In this document: positions 26,003 to 35,231 of the stretch, piece by piece
How positions within the stretch are numbered: position 1 is the first letter of the stretch
How the letters are laid out: the number at the start of each line of letters is the position of its first letter
Source of the DNA: Chloroflexota bacterium
GTDB lineage: Bacteria; Chloroflexota; Dehalococcoidia; DSTF01; RBG-16-68-14
Direction: 5' to 3'
DNA: 64,000 nt
Assembly: GCA_029262675.1 (NCBI GenBank)
Contig: JAJCYW010000002.1
Location: 36,534-100,533, forward strand
Notes under the pieces: model-generated
The model's database searches: none
Seen by the model: only the letters and a program-made list of their open reading frames with translations
Told to the model about the DNA's origin: nothing
Position numbers and translations under genes: made by a program

Positions 26003-26668
26003 TTATGCGCTGCTGCCGGGCATTATCTCGGCCAGCCGTTCCTCTATGTCCTGATCCTGCATCGGCCCATAGAAGAGCGCGCGGATAACGCCGCTGGCAT
26101 CGATGAAGTAGCTCGTCGGGATGCCTTCGATGGGGCCGCCGAGCCGCCAGACGTCTGATAGCTCGCCGTCTCGGTCGATCACGAGCGGGAAGTCGACGCC
26201 GAAGTCCTCGGCGAAGCTGGTCACCTGGCCGTCGGTCTCCTGTAGGTTAACGCCGACGATGACGAGGCCGTTGTCTCGATGGCGTTCGTAGGCGGCGACC
26301 AGCTCCGGCATCTCGGCCCGGCAGGGCGAGCACCAACTAGCCCAGAAGTTGACCAGCACCGGCTGGCCCTGAAGGTCGCTCAGGCGCAGCTCGCCGCCGT
26401 CCGGCGTCTGCAGCAGGAAGTCGGGCGCCGCGCGGCCGGTCTCGACCGCTGGGCTGCGGCCGGTGACGTTGCGGCTCTCGGGCAGCTCCACGGTGCCGTA
26501 GCCGCCATCGTCGATGCCGGGGCCATCGTCGCGCGTGTCCCAGTACCAGAGGCCGCCGAGAATGACTGCCAGCAGCCCCAGCGGAAGCACCAGGGAGCGA
26601 AACGCCCCTGCCCAGCTCCGCCGCGGGGCCTCCTCGACGCCGTCCAGCTCCGGCTGCTGATCAGCCAT
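26003..26668 (-). CDS. ResA/TlpA-like membrane-anchored thioredoxin
   Basis: The protein has 221 residues. One membrane helix (LVLPLGLLAVILGGLWYW, about 28-45) is followed by a thioredoxin fold with NFWASWCSPCRAEMPEL and the cis-Pro loop IEGIPTSYFID. Together with ResB downstream it probably keeps apocytochrome haem-binding cysteines reduced. Confidence 0.9.
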   Translation of the reverse strand: MADQQPELDGVEEAPRRSWAGAFRSLVLPLGLLAVILGGLWYWDTRDDGPGIDDGGYGTVELPESRNVTGRSPAVETGRAAPDFLLQTPDGGELRLSDLQGQPVLVNFWASWCSPCRAEMPELVAAYERHRDNGLVIVGVNLQETDGQVTSFAEDFGVDFPLVIDRDGELSDVWRLGGPIEGIPTSYFIDASGVIRALFYGPMQDQDIEERLAEIMPGSSA

Positions 26669-27452
26669 CCGACTCTGTGAACGCGGCGGCGTAGAGTTGG
26701 CGTGCAGCCTCTGGGCTGAGGCCCTGGCCGAGGAATCCGCTGCCTACCCGTATCTCGAAGTGGAGATGGTACTGCGTCCCCGGCTCCCGCACCGATTCAG
26801 GCGTACCCGATTCGCCGACGAAGCCGATCAAGTCGCCCTGAGCGAGGACGACCCCCTCCCCAATGCCGGCGGCGATACCGAAGAGGTGGGCGTAGCGCGT
26901 GACGGTGCCGTCCTGGTGCTCGATCCAGACCTGGCGGCCGCGGTAGCGATCGACTGCTGCTTCCGAGCCGCCGCCAGAGGCCACAACCAACGCTTCTAGC
27001 TCCGTCAGACTGCTCTCCGTCAGGTCTGCATAGGCGAGATCTGCGCGCTGCACGATGCCGGCCTTTGCTGCGATGACGGAAGTGCCGATCGTGATTTCCG
27101 TGCAGTTGTCGAACTCGTAGAAGTCCATCCCCTCGTGCGTGGCCAACCTGTATTCGCGAGGCGCGCCCGGCAGCAGTCCGCTCGACGTCGACAGACAGGC
27201 GCCCGCGATGGGGTAAGCAAAGCCGGTTACCGCCGCCGTCGTTGGCTGCGTCGCGACCGTGGCTGTTGGCGCGCCTGTCACGGCTGTACCGGTAGCGACC
27301 GCGGTCGCGGCGGGTGTACGTGCACCATCGCCGTTATCTATCCACTCCACAGCGAGCTCCGGAGTCTTCTCGTCATCTCTCCCGAACACAAGCGTGATCG
27401 CTGTTGCCAGCGCCATGGCGCCTATCACGATCAGAACCACTTGGCGCAACAC
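26661..27452 (-). CDS. Membrane-anchored M23 (LytM) family peptidase
   Basis: The protein has 263 residues and a GTG start. An N-terminal membrane anchor (residues 5-22) is followed by a Thr/Ala-rich linker and then the LytM domain. Zinc ligands are suggested by THEGMDFYEF (His and Asp) and YHLHFEIR (His). YAHLFGIAAGIGEGVVL and GDLIGFVGESG are domain landmarks. It is a probable peptidoglycan or extracellular endopeptidase. It overlaps the redoxin gene by 8 bases. Confidence 0.83.
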   Translation of the reverse strand: MLRQVVLIVIGAMALATAITLVFGRDDEKTPELAVEWIDNGDGARTPAATAVATGTAVTGAPTATVATQPTTAAVTGFAYPIAGACLSTSSGLLPGAPREYRLATHEGMDFYEFDNCTEITIGTSVIAAKAGIVQRADLAYADLTESSLTELEALVVASGGGSEAAVDRYRGRQVWIEHQDGTVTRYAHLFGIAAGIGEGVVLAQGDLIGFVGESGTPESVREPGTQYHLHFEIRVGSGFLGQGLSPEAARQLYAAAFTESDG

Positions 27453-27532
27453 TCGGCCTCATCTCCAAAGGATGCCACGTTGTTTCGCCGTGCCGTTGAG
27501 GCGGCGTACGGTTCAGGATACCAACTGGCGTT

Positions 27533-28138
27533 CTATCGGCGGTACAGGCCGTGTTTGCTGATGTAGGCTGCGACAGCGTCCGGCGTCAGGTAGCGCAGGC
27601 TGCGGCCCTCCGCGGCGCGCGTGCGAACCTCCGAGGCGCTGACGGCGATGCGCGGCATCTCCAGCCAGACGACGCTTCCACTCAGCCCTGGCACGAGCGC
27701 CTCAAGCGCGGCGGTGGCAGGCGGTTCATCGCCGCGGCCGGCGACGGCCAGCGTGGCGAGCGAGATCAGGCGCTCCGGGTCGCGCCAGTTGGGCAGGTCC
27801 TGGAGGGCATCCTGGCCTACGATGAAGTAGACATCGCCGTCCGGACGTTCGGCCTTCATCGCCACCAGCGTATCGACGGTGTAGGTCGGCCCCGTCCGCG
27901 CGATCTCGGCGTCCGAAAGCACGAAAGCCTCGTTCTCGGCGATCGCCAGTCGCACCATCTCCAGCCGATGCTCCGCATTCGATATCGCCTGCCCCTCCTT
28001 TCGCCAAGGCTCGCCGGCAGGCACCCAGAGCACTCGCTCGAGAGTGAGCTGCTCGCGCGCCTGCTCGGCCAACAGCAGGTGGCCCAGGTGCGGCGGGTCG
28101 AATGTGCCGCCCAGCACGCCGACCTTCACAGCGGCCAC
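27533..28138 (-). CDS. nadD: Nicotinate-nucleotide adenylyltransferase
   Basis: The protein has 201 residues. It makes deamido-NAD from NaMN and ATP. The nucleotidyltransferase motif is GGTFDPPHLGHLLLAE and the ISxS-like C-terminal motif is IAVSASEVRTRAAEG. The final RYLTPDAVAAYISKHGLY is typical of NadD. It overlaps the obg gene by 13 bases. Confidence 0.95.
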   Translation of the reverse strand: MAAVKVGVLGGTFDPPHLGHLLLAEQAREQLTLERVLWVPAGEPWRKEGQAISNAEHRLEMVRLAIAENEAFVLSDAEIARTGPTYTVDTLVAMKAERPDGDVYFIVGQDALQDLPNWRDPERLISLATLAVAGRGDEPPATAALEALVPGLSGSVVWLEMPRIAVSASEVRTRAAEGRSLRYLTPDAVAAYISKHGLYRR

Positions 28139-29382
28139 TGCAGTTCCGCCTTGCCGATGCGCACCCTATCGCCCTCCGCGACGCCGGCCTTGCGCAGGGC
28201 GCGTTCCACGCCCTGCCGCTGCAGGCGCCGCGCGACCGCCGCCCGCGCCTCTTCCGATTCGACGCCCAGTCTCAAGATCGCCTCTTCCGGTTGCTTGCCA
28301 CGCACGCGATAGCCGCCCTTGATCTTGACGACGTTGAACCGCGTCGCCGCGGCCGGCCGGACTGTTGGCGGTTCCTCGGGCTCGGCGCGAGCGTCCTCCT
28401 CCCGCACCTCCTGTACGGTCACGAAAACTGCTCGTAGCAGTTCGTCGACGCCCTCACCGGTCTGCGCCGAGATCGCGAATGCGGCGACGCCGCGCTGCTG
28501 CAGAGTTGCGCGCAGGCCGTCCGTCATTCCAGCGGCCGCTGGCAGATCGATTTTGTTCATCGCCACCAGCCAGCGCTTCTCCGCGACCCCATGGCCAAAT
28601 ACTTCGAGTTCTCGCCGCACCGTCTCGATGTCTGCTAGCGGGTTATCCACGGCGCAGTCGACTATGTGGACGAGCACGCGCGTCCGCTGAACGTGTTGGA
28701 GGAATTGCGCTCCCAGACCTGCTCCATCGCTGGCTCCCTCGATCAGGCCCGGGATGTCCGCAATGACGACGGTTTCGTATCCAATCTCCGCGATCCCCAA
28801 GTACGGCTCCAGCGTTGTGAACGGATAAGCGCCGACCTTCGGCCTTGCCTGCGTTACCCGGCGCAGCAGCGAGGACTTGCCTGCGTTTGGCAGGCCCACC
28901 AGGCCGACCTCGGCCAGCAGCCGCAACTCCAGCCTTACTTTCATCGATTCGCCCGGCAGGCCACGCTCCGCGATCCGCGGCGTCCGCCTGGTCGCGCTCG
29001 CCATCCGGGCGTTGCCCTTCCCGCCCCCGCCGCCGAGCGCGACGACGGCTCGCTGCCCGTCATTCCACAGGTCGGCAAGCTGAGTACCGTCCTCATTCCA
29101 GACGATGGTGCCGACGGGTACATGCAGCACTTCGTCGGCGCCGTTCTTTCCGTGGCGCTTCTGGGGACCGCCGCTGCCGCCGTCCGCTGCTCGCACGTTA
29201 CGACGGCGCTGAAGCTTGTCGAGTACGAGAACGGAACGTGTCGCCTCGAAGACGACATCCCCGCCCTTCCCGCCGTCGCCGCCGTCCGGCCCACCACGCG
29301 GTACGTAGCGTTCTCGGCGTAAGCTCACCACGCCGTCCCCACCGCGCCCTGCTGAAAGAGAAAGAGTAAGTTCATCCAACAT
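28126..29382 (-). CDS. obg: GTPase Obg/CgtA
   Basis: The protein has 418 residues. It is a ribosome-associated GTPase acting in large-subunit maturation and stress control. The glycine-rich Obg fold (AGRGGDGVVSLRRE, GGPDGGDGGKGGDVVFE) occupies residues 1-158. The G domain follows with GLPNAGKSSLL (G1), DIPGLIEG (G3) and NKIDLP (G4), then a C-terminal OCT domain (about 345-418). A GGGAGA-type ribosome site precedes the ATG. Confidence 0.96.
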   Translation of the reverse strand: MLDELTLSLSAGRGGDGVVSLRRERYVPRGGPDGGDGGKGGDVVFEATRSVLVLDKLQRRRNVRAADGGSGGPQKRHGKNGADEVLHVPVGTIVWNEDGTQLADLWNDGQRAVVALGGGGGKGNARMASATRRTPRIAERGLPGESMKVRLELRLLAEVGLVGLPNAGKSSLLRRVTQARPKVGAYPFTTLEPYLGIAEIGYETVVIADIPGLIEGASDGAGLGAQFLQHVQRTRVLVHIVDCAVDNPLADIETVRRELEVFGHGVAEKRWLVAMNKIDLPAAAGMTDGLRATLQQRGVAAFAISAQTGEGVDELLRAVFVTVQEVREEDARAEPEEPPTVRPAAATRFNVVKIKGGYRVRGKQPEEAILRLGVESEEARAAVARRLQRQGVERALRKAGVAEGDRVRIGKAELQWPL

Positions 29383-29465
29383 GTATGTGTTCTCCCTATC
29401 ACCATCATAGTAGGTCTGTGGGAGGCGTGGAGAACGGGGGAAGTGTGGGAAGAACGTGAGGGAAA

Positions 29466-30809
29466 TTACGCGACAGAGCGGTCGCTGAGGGTGGACTCCA
29501 GTAGTTCTATGTCTTCGCGGGTCTGCGGCAGAGAGGCGTTCTCGCGCTCGATTCGGCGACAGGCGTGGAGGACTGTGGAGTGGTCCCGTCCGCCCAGCAG
29601 CTTGCCGATTTCGGTGAGCGCGTGCGAACCGTGGTGGCGGATGAGGTACATGGCGATGTGGCGGGCATACGTTATTTCGCGGGAACGTGAGGCACCGGAG
29701 AGTTGGCCAAGAGAAACATCGAAGTGGCCGCAGACGATATCGAGGATCTGCTGTGGCGTCGGCGGGGCCTCGGCTGCGCGGAGAGGGTCGAGCGCCCTGG
29801 TGACATCCTCGCTGGAGAGCGGGGCATCGGAGAGGTCTGCGTAGGCGGCCGCGCGATTGATGGCTCCTTCTAGCGCACGCACGGAGCGGTAGGACTGGCG
29901 GGCGATGGCGTCAAGCGCCTGGGGCGATAACGGCTTCTCCAGTCGCGCGGCTTTGTGCTCCAAGATCTGGCGCTGGTCGTCGGGCGAGAGGGGCGATAGC
30001 TCCAAGGCCAAGCCGGCGCCGAGGCGCGACAGCAGTCTGTCGGACAGGCCGGCGATGGTGTCGAGAGCAGCGTCTGCCGTGACGACGATGAGGCTACCGT
30101 TGCTATGAAGGCTGTTGAACACATGGAAGAACTGTTCTTGAGACGCCGAGCGGCTGGCCAGAAAGCCCAGGTCGTCCAACAGCAGCGCGTCGCAACCGTC
30201 GAAGAGCTCGCGGAAGACGTGTGGCTTGCCGAAGCGCACCGCGTTGCTGTAGCGGTCGACGAAGGCCTCGCCCGTGATCGCTACGATCTGACGCCCGGCC
30301 TTGGCCGCCTCGTGGCCGATTGCGTGGAGGAGGTGTGTCTTGCCGAGACCGGGCGAGCCGTAGAGTACAAGCGGGTTGAAGCTCGCCTCGCCGCGGGCGG
30401 CCCGCCGTGCGGCGCGATAGGCCAGGCGGCTAGATGCCACTGGGCTGAACGTCTGGAACGTCAGGCGTGCATCCAACTCCGGAGCGGCGGGCCTGACAGC
30501 GACAGCCTCCGCGCTTTGGCCGTCGCTCTTCTCCGGCGTGGCGTCCAGCGCGGGCGCGCCCAGCACCTGGAACGCCGTGGAAAGCTCCGCGCCGTGGATA
30601 CGGCTGACGATCCTATCCACAACAACGTTCATGCGCGAGCGCAGCCACTCCACACAGAAGTCCGAGGGTACACCAACGACGAGGTGGGCACCTTCTAGCT
30701 GGAGCCCCACCGTGTTTCGGAGCCAGGTATCGAAGTTGGGCCTTGTAACCTGGAGTTCTAGCTGGCCGAGAGCGGCCTCCCAGAGCCCCTGTGGTGAACG
30801 GTCCCGCAA
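29466..30809 (-). CDS. dnaA: Chromosomal replication initiator DnaA
   Basis: The protein has 447 residues from a TTG at 30809 behind AGGGAGA. Domain I (about 1-80) starts LWEAALGQLELQVTRPNFDTW. Domain III carries Walker A GSPGLGKTHLLHAIG and Walker B LLLDDLGFL. Domain IV ends with the DNA-binding signature LGGRDHSTVLHACRRI. dnaN is not adjacent (it is at 56261) and gyrB is 14 kb away. Confidence 0.97.
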   Translation of the reverse strand: MRDRSPQGLWEAALGQLELQVTRPNFDTWLRNTVGLQLEGAHLVVGVPSDFCVEWLRSRMNVVVDRIVSRIHGAELSTAFQVLGAPALDATPEKSDGQSAEAVAVRPAAPELDARLTFQTFSPVASSRLAYRAARRAARGEASFNPLVLYGSPGLGKTHLLHAIGHEAAKAGRQIVAITGEAFVDRYSNAVRFGKPHVFRELFDGCDALLLDDLGFLASRSASQEQFFHVFNSLHSNGSLIVVTADAALDTIAGLSDRLLSRLGAGLALELSPLSPDDQRQILEHKAARLEKPLSPQALDAIARQSYRSVRALEGAINRAAAYADLSDAPLSSEDVTRALDPLRAAEAPPTPQQILDIVCGHFDVSLGQLSGASRSREITYARHIAMYLIRHHGSHALTEIGKLLGGRDHSTVLHACRRIERENASLPQTREDIELLESTLSDRSVA

Positions 30810-31220
30810 CGCTGTGTCTCCCTGGCACGTGGGCGCGTTCCGGTGGCCGCCGCGGTGGGTAACCTCACCCTACCGGGCCGTTTGCCTGGCGTACGCTCTC
30901 CGTGCGTTGCTAGAAAGATCGATGTGCCTGGCGCCTATAAAGTGTTCCTTGCTGGCTCACCCGCAGGGCTCGCGGTGTCGGGGTCTTGTCCCCCTCTCGG
31001 CCCCGCGACTTCGGCCCCAGGCGATGGAGAGCATAGCATGCGATCATGGGGACGGATCAAGGCTGTTATGACGACTTGCGGCAAAATCCTCAAACTTTCA
31101 TCGAATTATCCACGGGCGGGCTGGCGGCGTTTGCCGACGTAATCTGGCGGCGCCTATAATGATCCACAATCCACACTACGTGGCCACGCCCGGTGGCCGC
31201 GCCCGGAGGACGCCAGACCT
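30810..31220. other. dnaA-coaX divergent intergenic region, candidate DnaA-box cluster
   Basis: These 411 bases have no coding frame that I trust. The right-hand part contains TTATCCACG (31106-31114), TGATCCACA (31160-31168) and CAATCCACA (31167-31175), which differ from the DnaA-box consensus by one, one and two bases. The stretch 31080-31110 is AT-richer than its surroundings. This could be a small origin or an autoregulatory DnaA-binding region. The count is low for a full oriC. Confidence 0.4.
31131..31160 (+). promoter_or_regulatory. Sigma-70 promoter for coaX-coaBC
   Basis: TTGCCG (31131-31136), an 18-bp spacer and a perfect TATAAT (31155-31160) lie 61 bases before the coaX ATG. Two DnaA-box-like sequences begin at the last base of the -10, so DnaA could repress this promoter. 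Confidence 0.65.
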
Positions 31221-31991
31221 ATGCTGCTCGCGATCGACGTCGGGAACACCACGATCACGATCGGCCTCTTCGAGGGCGATCGGTTACGCGCGACGTGGCG
31301 GATCGCAACCGAGCACGGCCGTCTCGCGGACGAGTACGCCGTGATCATCATGGGACTGCTGGATGTGGAGAGTGTGGAGAGGGCGGCTATCACGGATGCG
31401 GTACTGGTCAGCGTGGTGCCCGATCTGGTGCCCGTCTTTGAACAGCTCTTTCAGCGCCACCTCGGCGTCCAGCCGCTCGTCGTCGGCACAGGCACGAAGA
31501 CGGGCGTCAAGATCCTCTACGATAGCCCGCGTGATGTCGGCGCCGACCGGATCGCCGATGTCGTCGCGGCAGTGCAGAGCTATGGCCCGCCTCCGCTGAT
31601 CATCGTCGACCTCGGCACGGCGCTGGTGTTCGACGCGGTCTCCGCGGAGGGCGACTACCTGGGAGGCGCGCTGGCGCCCGGTATCCACATCGCGGCAGAC
31701 GCGCTGACGGAGCGAGCGGCCAAGCTCTACCCGGTCGAGTTAGTGGCGCCACCGGCGGCGATCGGCAAGAATACGGTCAACGCCCTCCAGTCCGGACTGC
31801 TGTACGGCTACGTCTCCCTGATCGAGGGGATGGTGGCCAGGTTCAAACGGGAGCTGGGAGGGTCAGCGAAGGTCATCGGCACGGGCGGCTGGGCGGAGGT
31901 GATCGCGCGCGAGACAAAGGTGTTCGATGTCGTCGACGTCGATCTGACGCTGCACGGCGTTCGCCTTATCTACGAAGCGAACAGGGCATAG
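31221..31991 (+). CDS. coaX: Type III pantothenate kinase
   Basis: The protein has 256 residues behind CGGAGGA. It phosphorylates pantothenate in the first step of CoA synthesis. ASKHA-fold motifs are LLAIDVGNTTITIGLFEG, DVGADRIADVVAA, IIVDLGTALVFDAV and GGALAPGIHIAADAL. It is followed 3 bases later by coaBC, so consecutive CoA steps are co-expressed. Confidence 0.95.
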   Translation: MLLAIDVGNTTITIGLFEGDRLRATWRIATEHGRLADEYAVIIMGLLDVESVERAAITDAVLVSVVPDLVPVFEQLFQRHLGVQPLVVGTGTKTGVKILYDSPRDVGADRIADVVAAVQSYGPPPLIIVDLGTALVFDAVSAEGDYLGGALAPGIHIAADALTERAAKLYPVELVAPPAAIGKNTVNALQSGLLYGYVSLIEGMVARFKRELGGSAKVIGTGGWAEVIARETKVFDVVDVDLTLHGVRLIYEANRA

Positions 31992-31994
31992 ACG

Positions 31995-33182
31995 ATGCTG
32001 AACGGACACGTCATCGCTCTCGGCATCAGCGGCAGCATCAGTGCCTACAAGGCCGCCGACCTTGCCAGTAAGCTGACGCAGGCCGGCGCAGACGTGGACG
32101 TGCTCATGACCGGCGCGGCGACCCGCTTCATCACGCCGCTTACGCTGCGCAGCATCACCCGCCGGCCGGTCTTCATCGATATGTTCGATCCCGCGAGCGA
32201 GCTGGCGGAGGAGCACGTGGAGATCGCGCGGCGGGCCACCGCCGTCGTCGTCGCGCCGGCGAGCGCGTCGACGATCGCACGGCTTGCCCGCGGCGCGGCT
32301 ACAGACGTGGTCTCCCTGACCGTGCTGGCGACGCTGGCGCCCGTACTGCTGGCGCCAGCGATGGACGGCCAGATGTGGGAGGCCGCAGCGACGCAGGCCA
32401 ACATCGAGACGCTGCGCGAGCGCGGCTACGTAGTCGTCGGCCCGGACGAAGGCAGGCTGGCCAGCGGGCGCATGGGCCTCGGCCGCCTCGTCGATACCGA
32501 GACGCTGCTCGGCGCGCTCAAGCAGACGCTGGGCCGCGACGGCGACTTCGCCGGGCGGCGCCTCGTCGTGTCGGCGGGCGGCACACGAGAGCCGCTGGAC
32601 CCGGTGCGCTACATCAGCAACTATTCATCCGGGAAGATGGGCTACGCGCTTGCCGAGGCCGCCCGCGACCGCGGCGCAGCCGTGACGCTCGTCTCGACGG
32701 TGACGGAGCGGCCCTGCCCCTACGGCGTGCGGCTGGTCCCGGTGGAAACGGTGGCCGACATGCGAGAAGCCGTCCTGACGGCCTGTGACGGCGCGGACGC
32801 CCTGATCATGGCCGCCGCCGTCTCCGACTACCGGCCGGCCGAGCGTGCGGTCCGTAAGGTTAAGAAGGGCCCTGAAGAAAAGCTGCTGGCGCTGGAGAAG
32901 AACGACGACTTCCTGCTCGAGATCGGCGGGGCGATCATCAAGGTCGGCTTCGCTGCGGAGACGGACGACCTGCTGGCGAACGCCCGCGTTAAGCTCGACG
33001 CCAAGGGCCTCCACCTGATCGCCGCAAACGACCTCACGGCGGAAGGGTCCGGCTTCGCCACGGACACCAACCAGCTCACGATCATCGACAAGGCAGGCGA
33101 GGTGGAGGAGGTACCCCTCCTCTCCAAGTACGATGCCGCGAACAGACTCCTGGACCGCGTCGCGCCGCTCTTCGACTCCTAG
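31995..33182 (+). CDS. coaBC: Bifunctional phosphopantothenoylcysteine decarboxylase/synthetase
   Basis: The protein has 395 residues. The N-terminal CoaC flavoprotein domain shows LGISGSISAYKAADLASKL, VVVAPASASTIARLARG and LLAPAMDGQMW. The C-terminal CoaB domain starts VVSAGGTREPLDPVRYISN and includes AAAVSDYRP. In the CoaC substrate flap the ACG-type cysteine of the E. coli enzyme is Ser here (GRLASGRMGLGRL). Such variation occurs in other phyla, so activity is still expected. Confidence 0.94.
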   Translation: MLNGHVIALGISGSISAYKAADLASKLTQAGADVDVLMTGAATRFITPLTLRSITRRPVFIDMFDPASELAEEHVEIARRATAVVVAPASASTIARLARGAATDVVSLTVLATLAPVLLAPAMDGQMWEAAATQANIETLRERGYVVVGPDEGRLASGRMGLGRLVDTETLLGALKQTLGRDGDFAGRRLVVSAGGTREPLDPVRYISNYSSGKMGYALAEAARDRGAAVTLVSTVTERPCPYGVRLVPVETVADMREAVLTACDGADALIMAAAVSDYRPAERAVRKVKKGPEEKLLALEKNDDFLLEIGGAIIKVGFAAETDDLLANARVKLDAKGLHLIAANDLTAEGSGFATDTNQLTIIDKAGEVEEVPLLSKYDAANRLLDRVAPLFDS

Positions 33183-33916
33183 CGCAGGTCTACGATCAGC
33201 GCCGCGTGGTCGCTGAGTGCGTCGCGACGATCGTCGTGCGCCGACCTGCCCCACTCGTAGCGCACGTCGCGGATGCGCGATATCAGCGCTGCGTTCACGA
33301 ACGCCTGGTCCAGCCGGAAGCCGTTGCCCCCGTTCGGCGAGTACCAACTGTACGCTGGCCTGTCGCTGTGCTTCTGCCGAAAGGCATCGGCCCAGCCGGC
33401 GGCCTCCAGCGACGCGATCCAGCCGTCCTCGCGCCGGTTGAACGCCGGCGACTCCTCGTCGATGCCGATCCGGCCGCTGTTGGTGTCACCCGCCAGAACC
33501 GCAGGCCCGCCCCGCCAGTTCTCTGTCAGCGCTCGGACTGCGTCCAGGTACGGATACTTGCGGCCCGTGACTCTGTTCGGCGCGTGCATCGCACCAACCA
33601 TGAAGCTGGCTGGCGCGACAACGTTGACGGCCAGCCAGCGGCCGGGATCCTGCGGAGCCTTGCGAAGTGAGCGCAGCCGCAGGGGCCAGCGTGCGGCAAC
33701 GAGGAGTCGATTCGCAGCCAAGGCGTTCGGGTCCGCGGTCGAACGCTGGTGCACGAGGCCAAGGTCTGAGAGATTCGCCGCGAGTCGCTGGCTCGGCGGC
33801 GTGCCGCGAAATTCGGATAACGCGACGATGTCTGGCCGCCATGCGCGTAGCTGATCGCCGATGCCGTCTGCACGAACGCCGCCGCCAGCGCGAATGTTCC
33901 AGGCCACGATGCGCAT
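33179..33916 (-). CDS. Endonuclease/exonuclease/phosphatase (EEP) family protein
   Basis: The protein has 245 residues. The ATG at 33916 overlaps the MFS stop as TGATG. EEP motifs are MRIVAWNIRAGGG (Asn), VALSEFRG (Glu), GAMHAPN, VLAGDTNSG (Asp and Asn) and ALSDHAALIVDL (Asp-His), so the metal and catalytic residues are complete. The substrate (DNA, phosphodiester or phosphoinositide) is unknown. The 3' end overlaps coaBC by 4 bases on the opposite strand. Confidence 0.87.
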   Translation of the reverse strand: MRIVAWNIRAGGGVRADGIGDQLRAWRPDIVALSEFRGTPPSQRLAANLSDLGLVHQRSTADPNALAANRLLVAARWPLRLRSLRKAPQDPGRWLAVNVVAPASFMVGAMHAPNRVTGRKYPYLDAVRALTENWRGGPAVLAGDTNSGRIGIDEESPAFNRREDGWIASLEAAGWADAFRQKHSDRPAYSWYSPNGGNGFRLDQAFVNAALISRIRDVRYEWGRSAHDDRRDALSDHAALIVDLR

Positions 33917-35130
33917 CACCTAGATCGCCTCGCCCCCGTCTCTTCGCCGTTCCGTACGAGTGCGAGGACGGCAGCGCCGACGCAGAGCATCGCCCCGCCG
34001 ATGACGATGAAGCTAACGCCGATGCCGGCTCCGGCTGCCACCGCGCCTCCCGTCAGCGGCCCTAGCGCGAGCGCAAGCGCCATCGCGCTGCCGGAGACGC
34101 CGAACGTCGAGGCCTGGCGGCCAGGCGGCGCCGCGCGTTCCAGTAGCGCGTTCGCGGTCGGCAGCATCGCACCGCTGAATAGACCGACGACGCCCAGCAG
34201 GACCAGCAGCGCCGGCACGTTTGCGGCCGCCGCGATGGGCAGGTAGGCCGCGCCGGCGCCGAGCGTCGCGAGCGCTAGGGCGTTGCGGTAGCCGACCCGG
34301 CCGGAGAGGCGGGCGACGGCGATGGCCGCAACTGCGCTCGTGATCGCCATAGCGGCGAAGGCGACTCCGGAGAGCGACTCTGAACTGACCGTCGAGTCGA
34401 AGGAATCGACCATCAGCGGGATGATGGGGCGAATGTAGGAGGGCCCGGCGTAGAGGAAGAACATCACGCCGATCAAGATCAGCAGCGGCCTGCTACCCAG
34501 CACCAGGCGGAGGTTGCCGGCGAAGCTCCCGCGTTCTCTGGCGTGGGGCCGCTCGAACTGTTCGTCGACGACGGTGAAGACAAGCAGGAACGCCAGCAGG
34601 TAGAAGGCGCTGGCGCCGATGAAGGTCGGCCGGATGCCAATCGACGCGGCCAGCACGCCGCCTACCAGCGGCCCAATGAACTGCGAGGAGAAGAGCGCCA
34701 TCTGCAGCACGCCGAGCGCGTAGGCCATCCGCTCCTTGGGCACGCTCGTTGCTATGAGGGCCGTCGCTGCCGGTATCGTGCCGACGAAAGCGCCCTGCAG
34801 CGCACGCAGCGCGAGGAGTTGCCAGACGTTCTGGGCAAGCCCCTGCAGCGTCATGGTGAACATCGCGCCGATGTAGGCCCGCAGCAACAGCGGCTTGCGG
34901 CCGAACCGGTCCGCCAGGCTGCCCCAGATCGGGGAGAAGATGAAGAGCGTGGCGCCGGTCGCCGACGTCAGCAGGCCGGTCCAGAGGGCGATGTTGCCGT
35001 CGTCGGTAACTCCCAGATCCTCCACGTAGAACGGCATGAAGGGGAAGACCAGGTTCCCGCCGCCCAGCGCGATGAACTGGGCGATAGCGACGGCGTAGAG
35101 CGTGCGGCTCCAGGGTTCCAGTCTGAGCAT
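33916..35130 (-). CDS. Major facilitator superfamily transporter, likely drug exporter
   Basis: The protein has 404 residues and about 12 membrane helices. The MFS loop 2-3 motif A appears as GSLADRFGRKPLLL. The N-terminal half also has RALQGAFVGTIPAATALIA, a motif-C-like region typical of DHA1 exporters. The substrate cannot be inferred. Confidence 0.9.
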   Translation of the reverse strand: MLRLEPWSRTLYAVAIAQFIALGGGNLVFPFMPFYVEDLGVTDDGNIALWTGLLTSATGATLFIFSPIWGSLADRFGRKPLLLRAYIGAMFTMTLQGLAQNVWQLLALRALQGAFVGTIPAATALIATSVPKERMAYALGVLQMALFSSQFIGPLVGGVLAASIGIRPTFIGASAFYLLAFLLVFTVVDEQFERPHARERGSFAGNLRLVLGSRPLLILIGVMFFLYAGPSYIRPIIPLMVDSFDSTVSSESLSGVAFAAMAITSAVAAIAVARLSGRVGYRNALALATLGAGAAYLPIAAAANVPALLVLLGVVGLFSGAMLPTANALLERAAPPGRQASTFGVSGSAMALALALGPLTGGAVAAGAGIGVSFIVIGGAMLCVGAAVLALVRNGEETGARRSR

Positions 35131-35231
35131 AGAGGTTCCAGGGATTCCTCAAGCCCGACTGTAGCACACGCCTGACGCTTGACTCGGATTCCGCAGCGCG
35201 GTGTGGAGGCTTGTGGGCGATCGCGCGGCTG

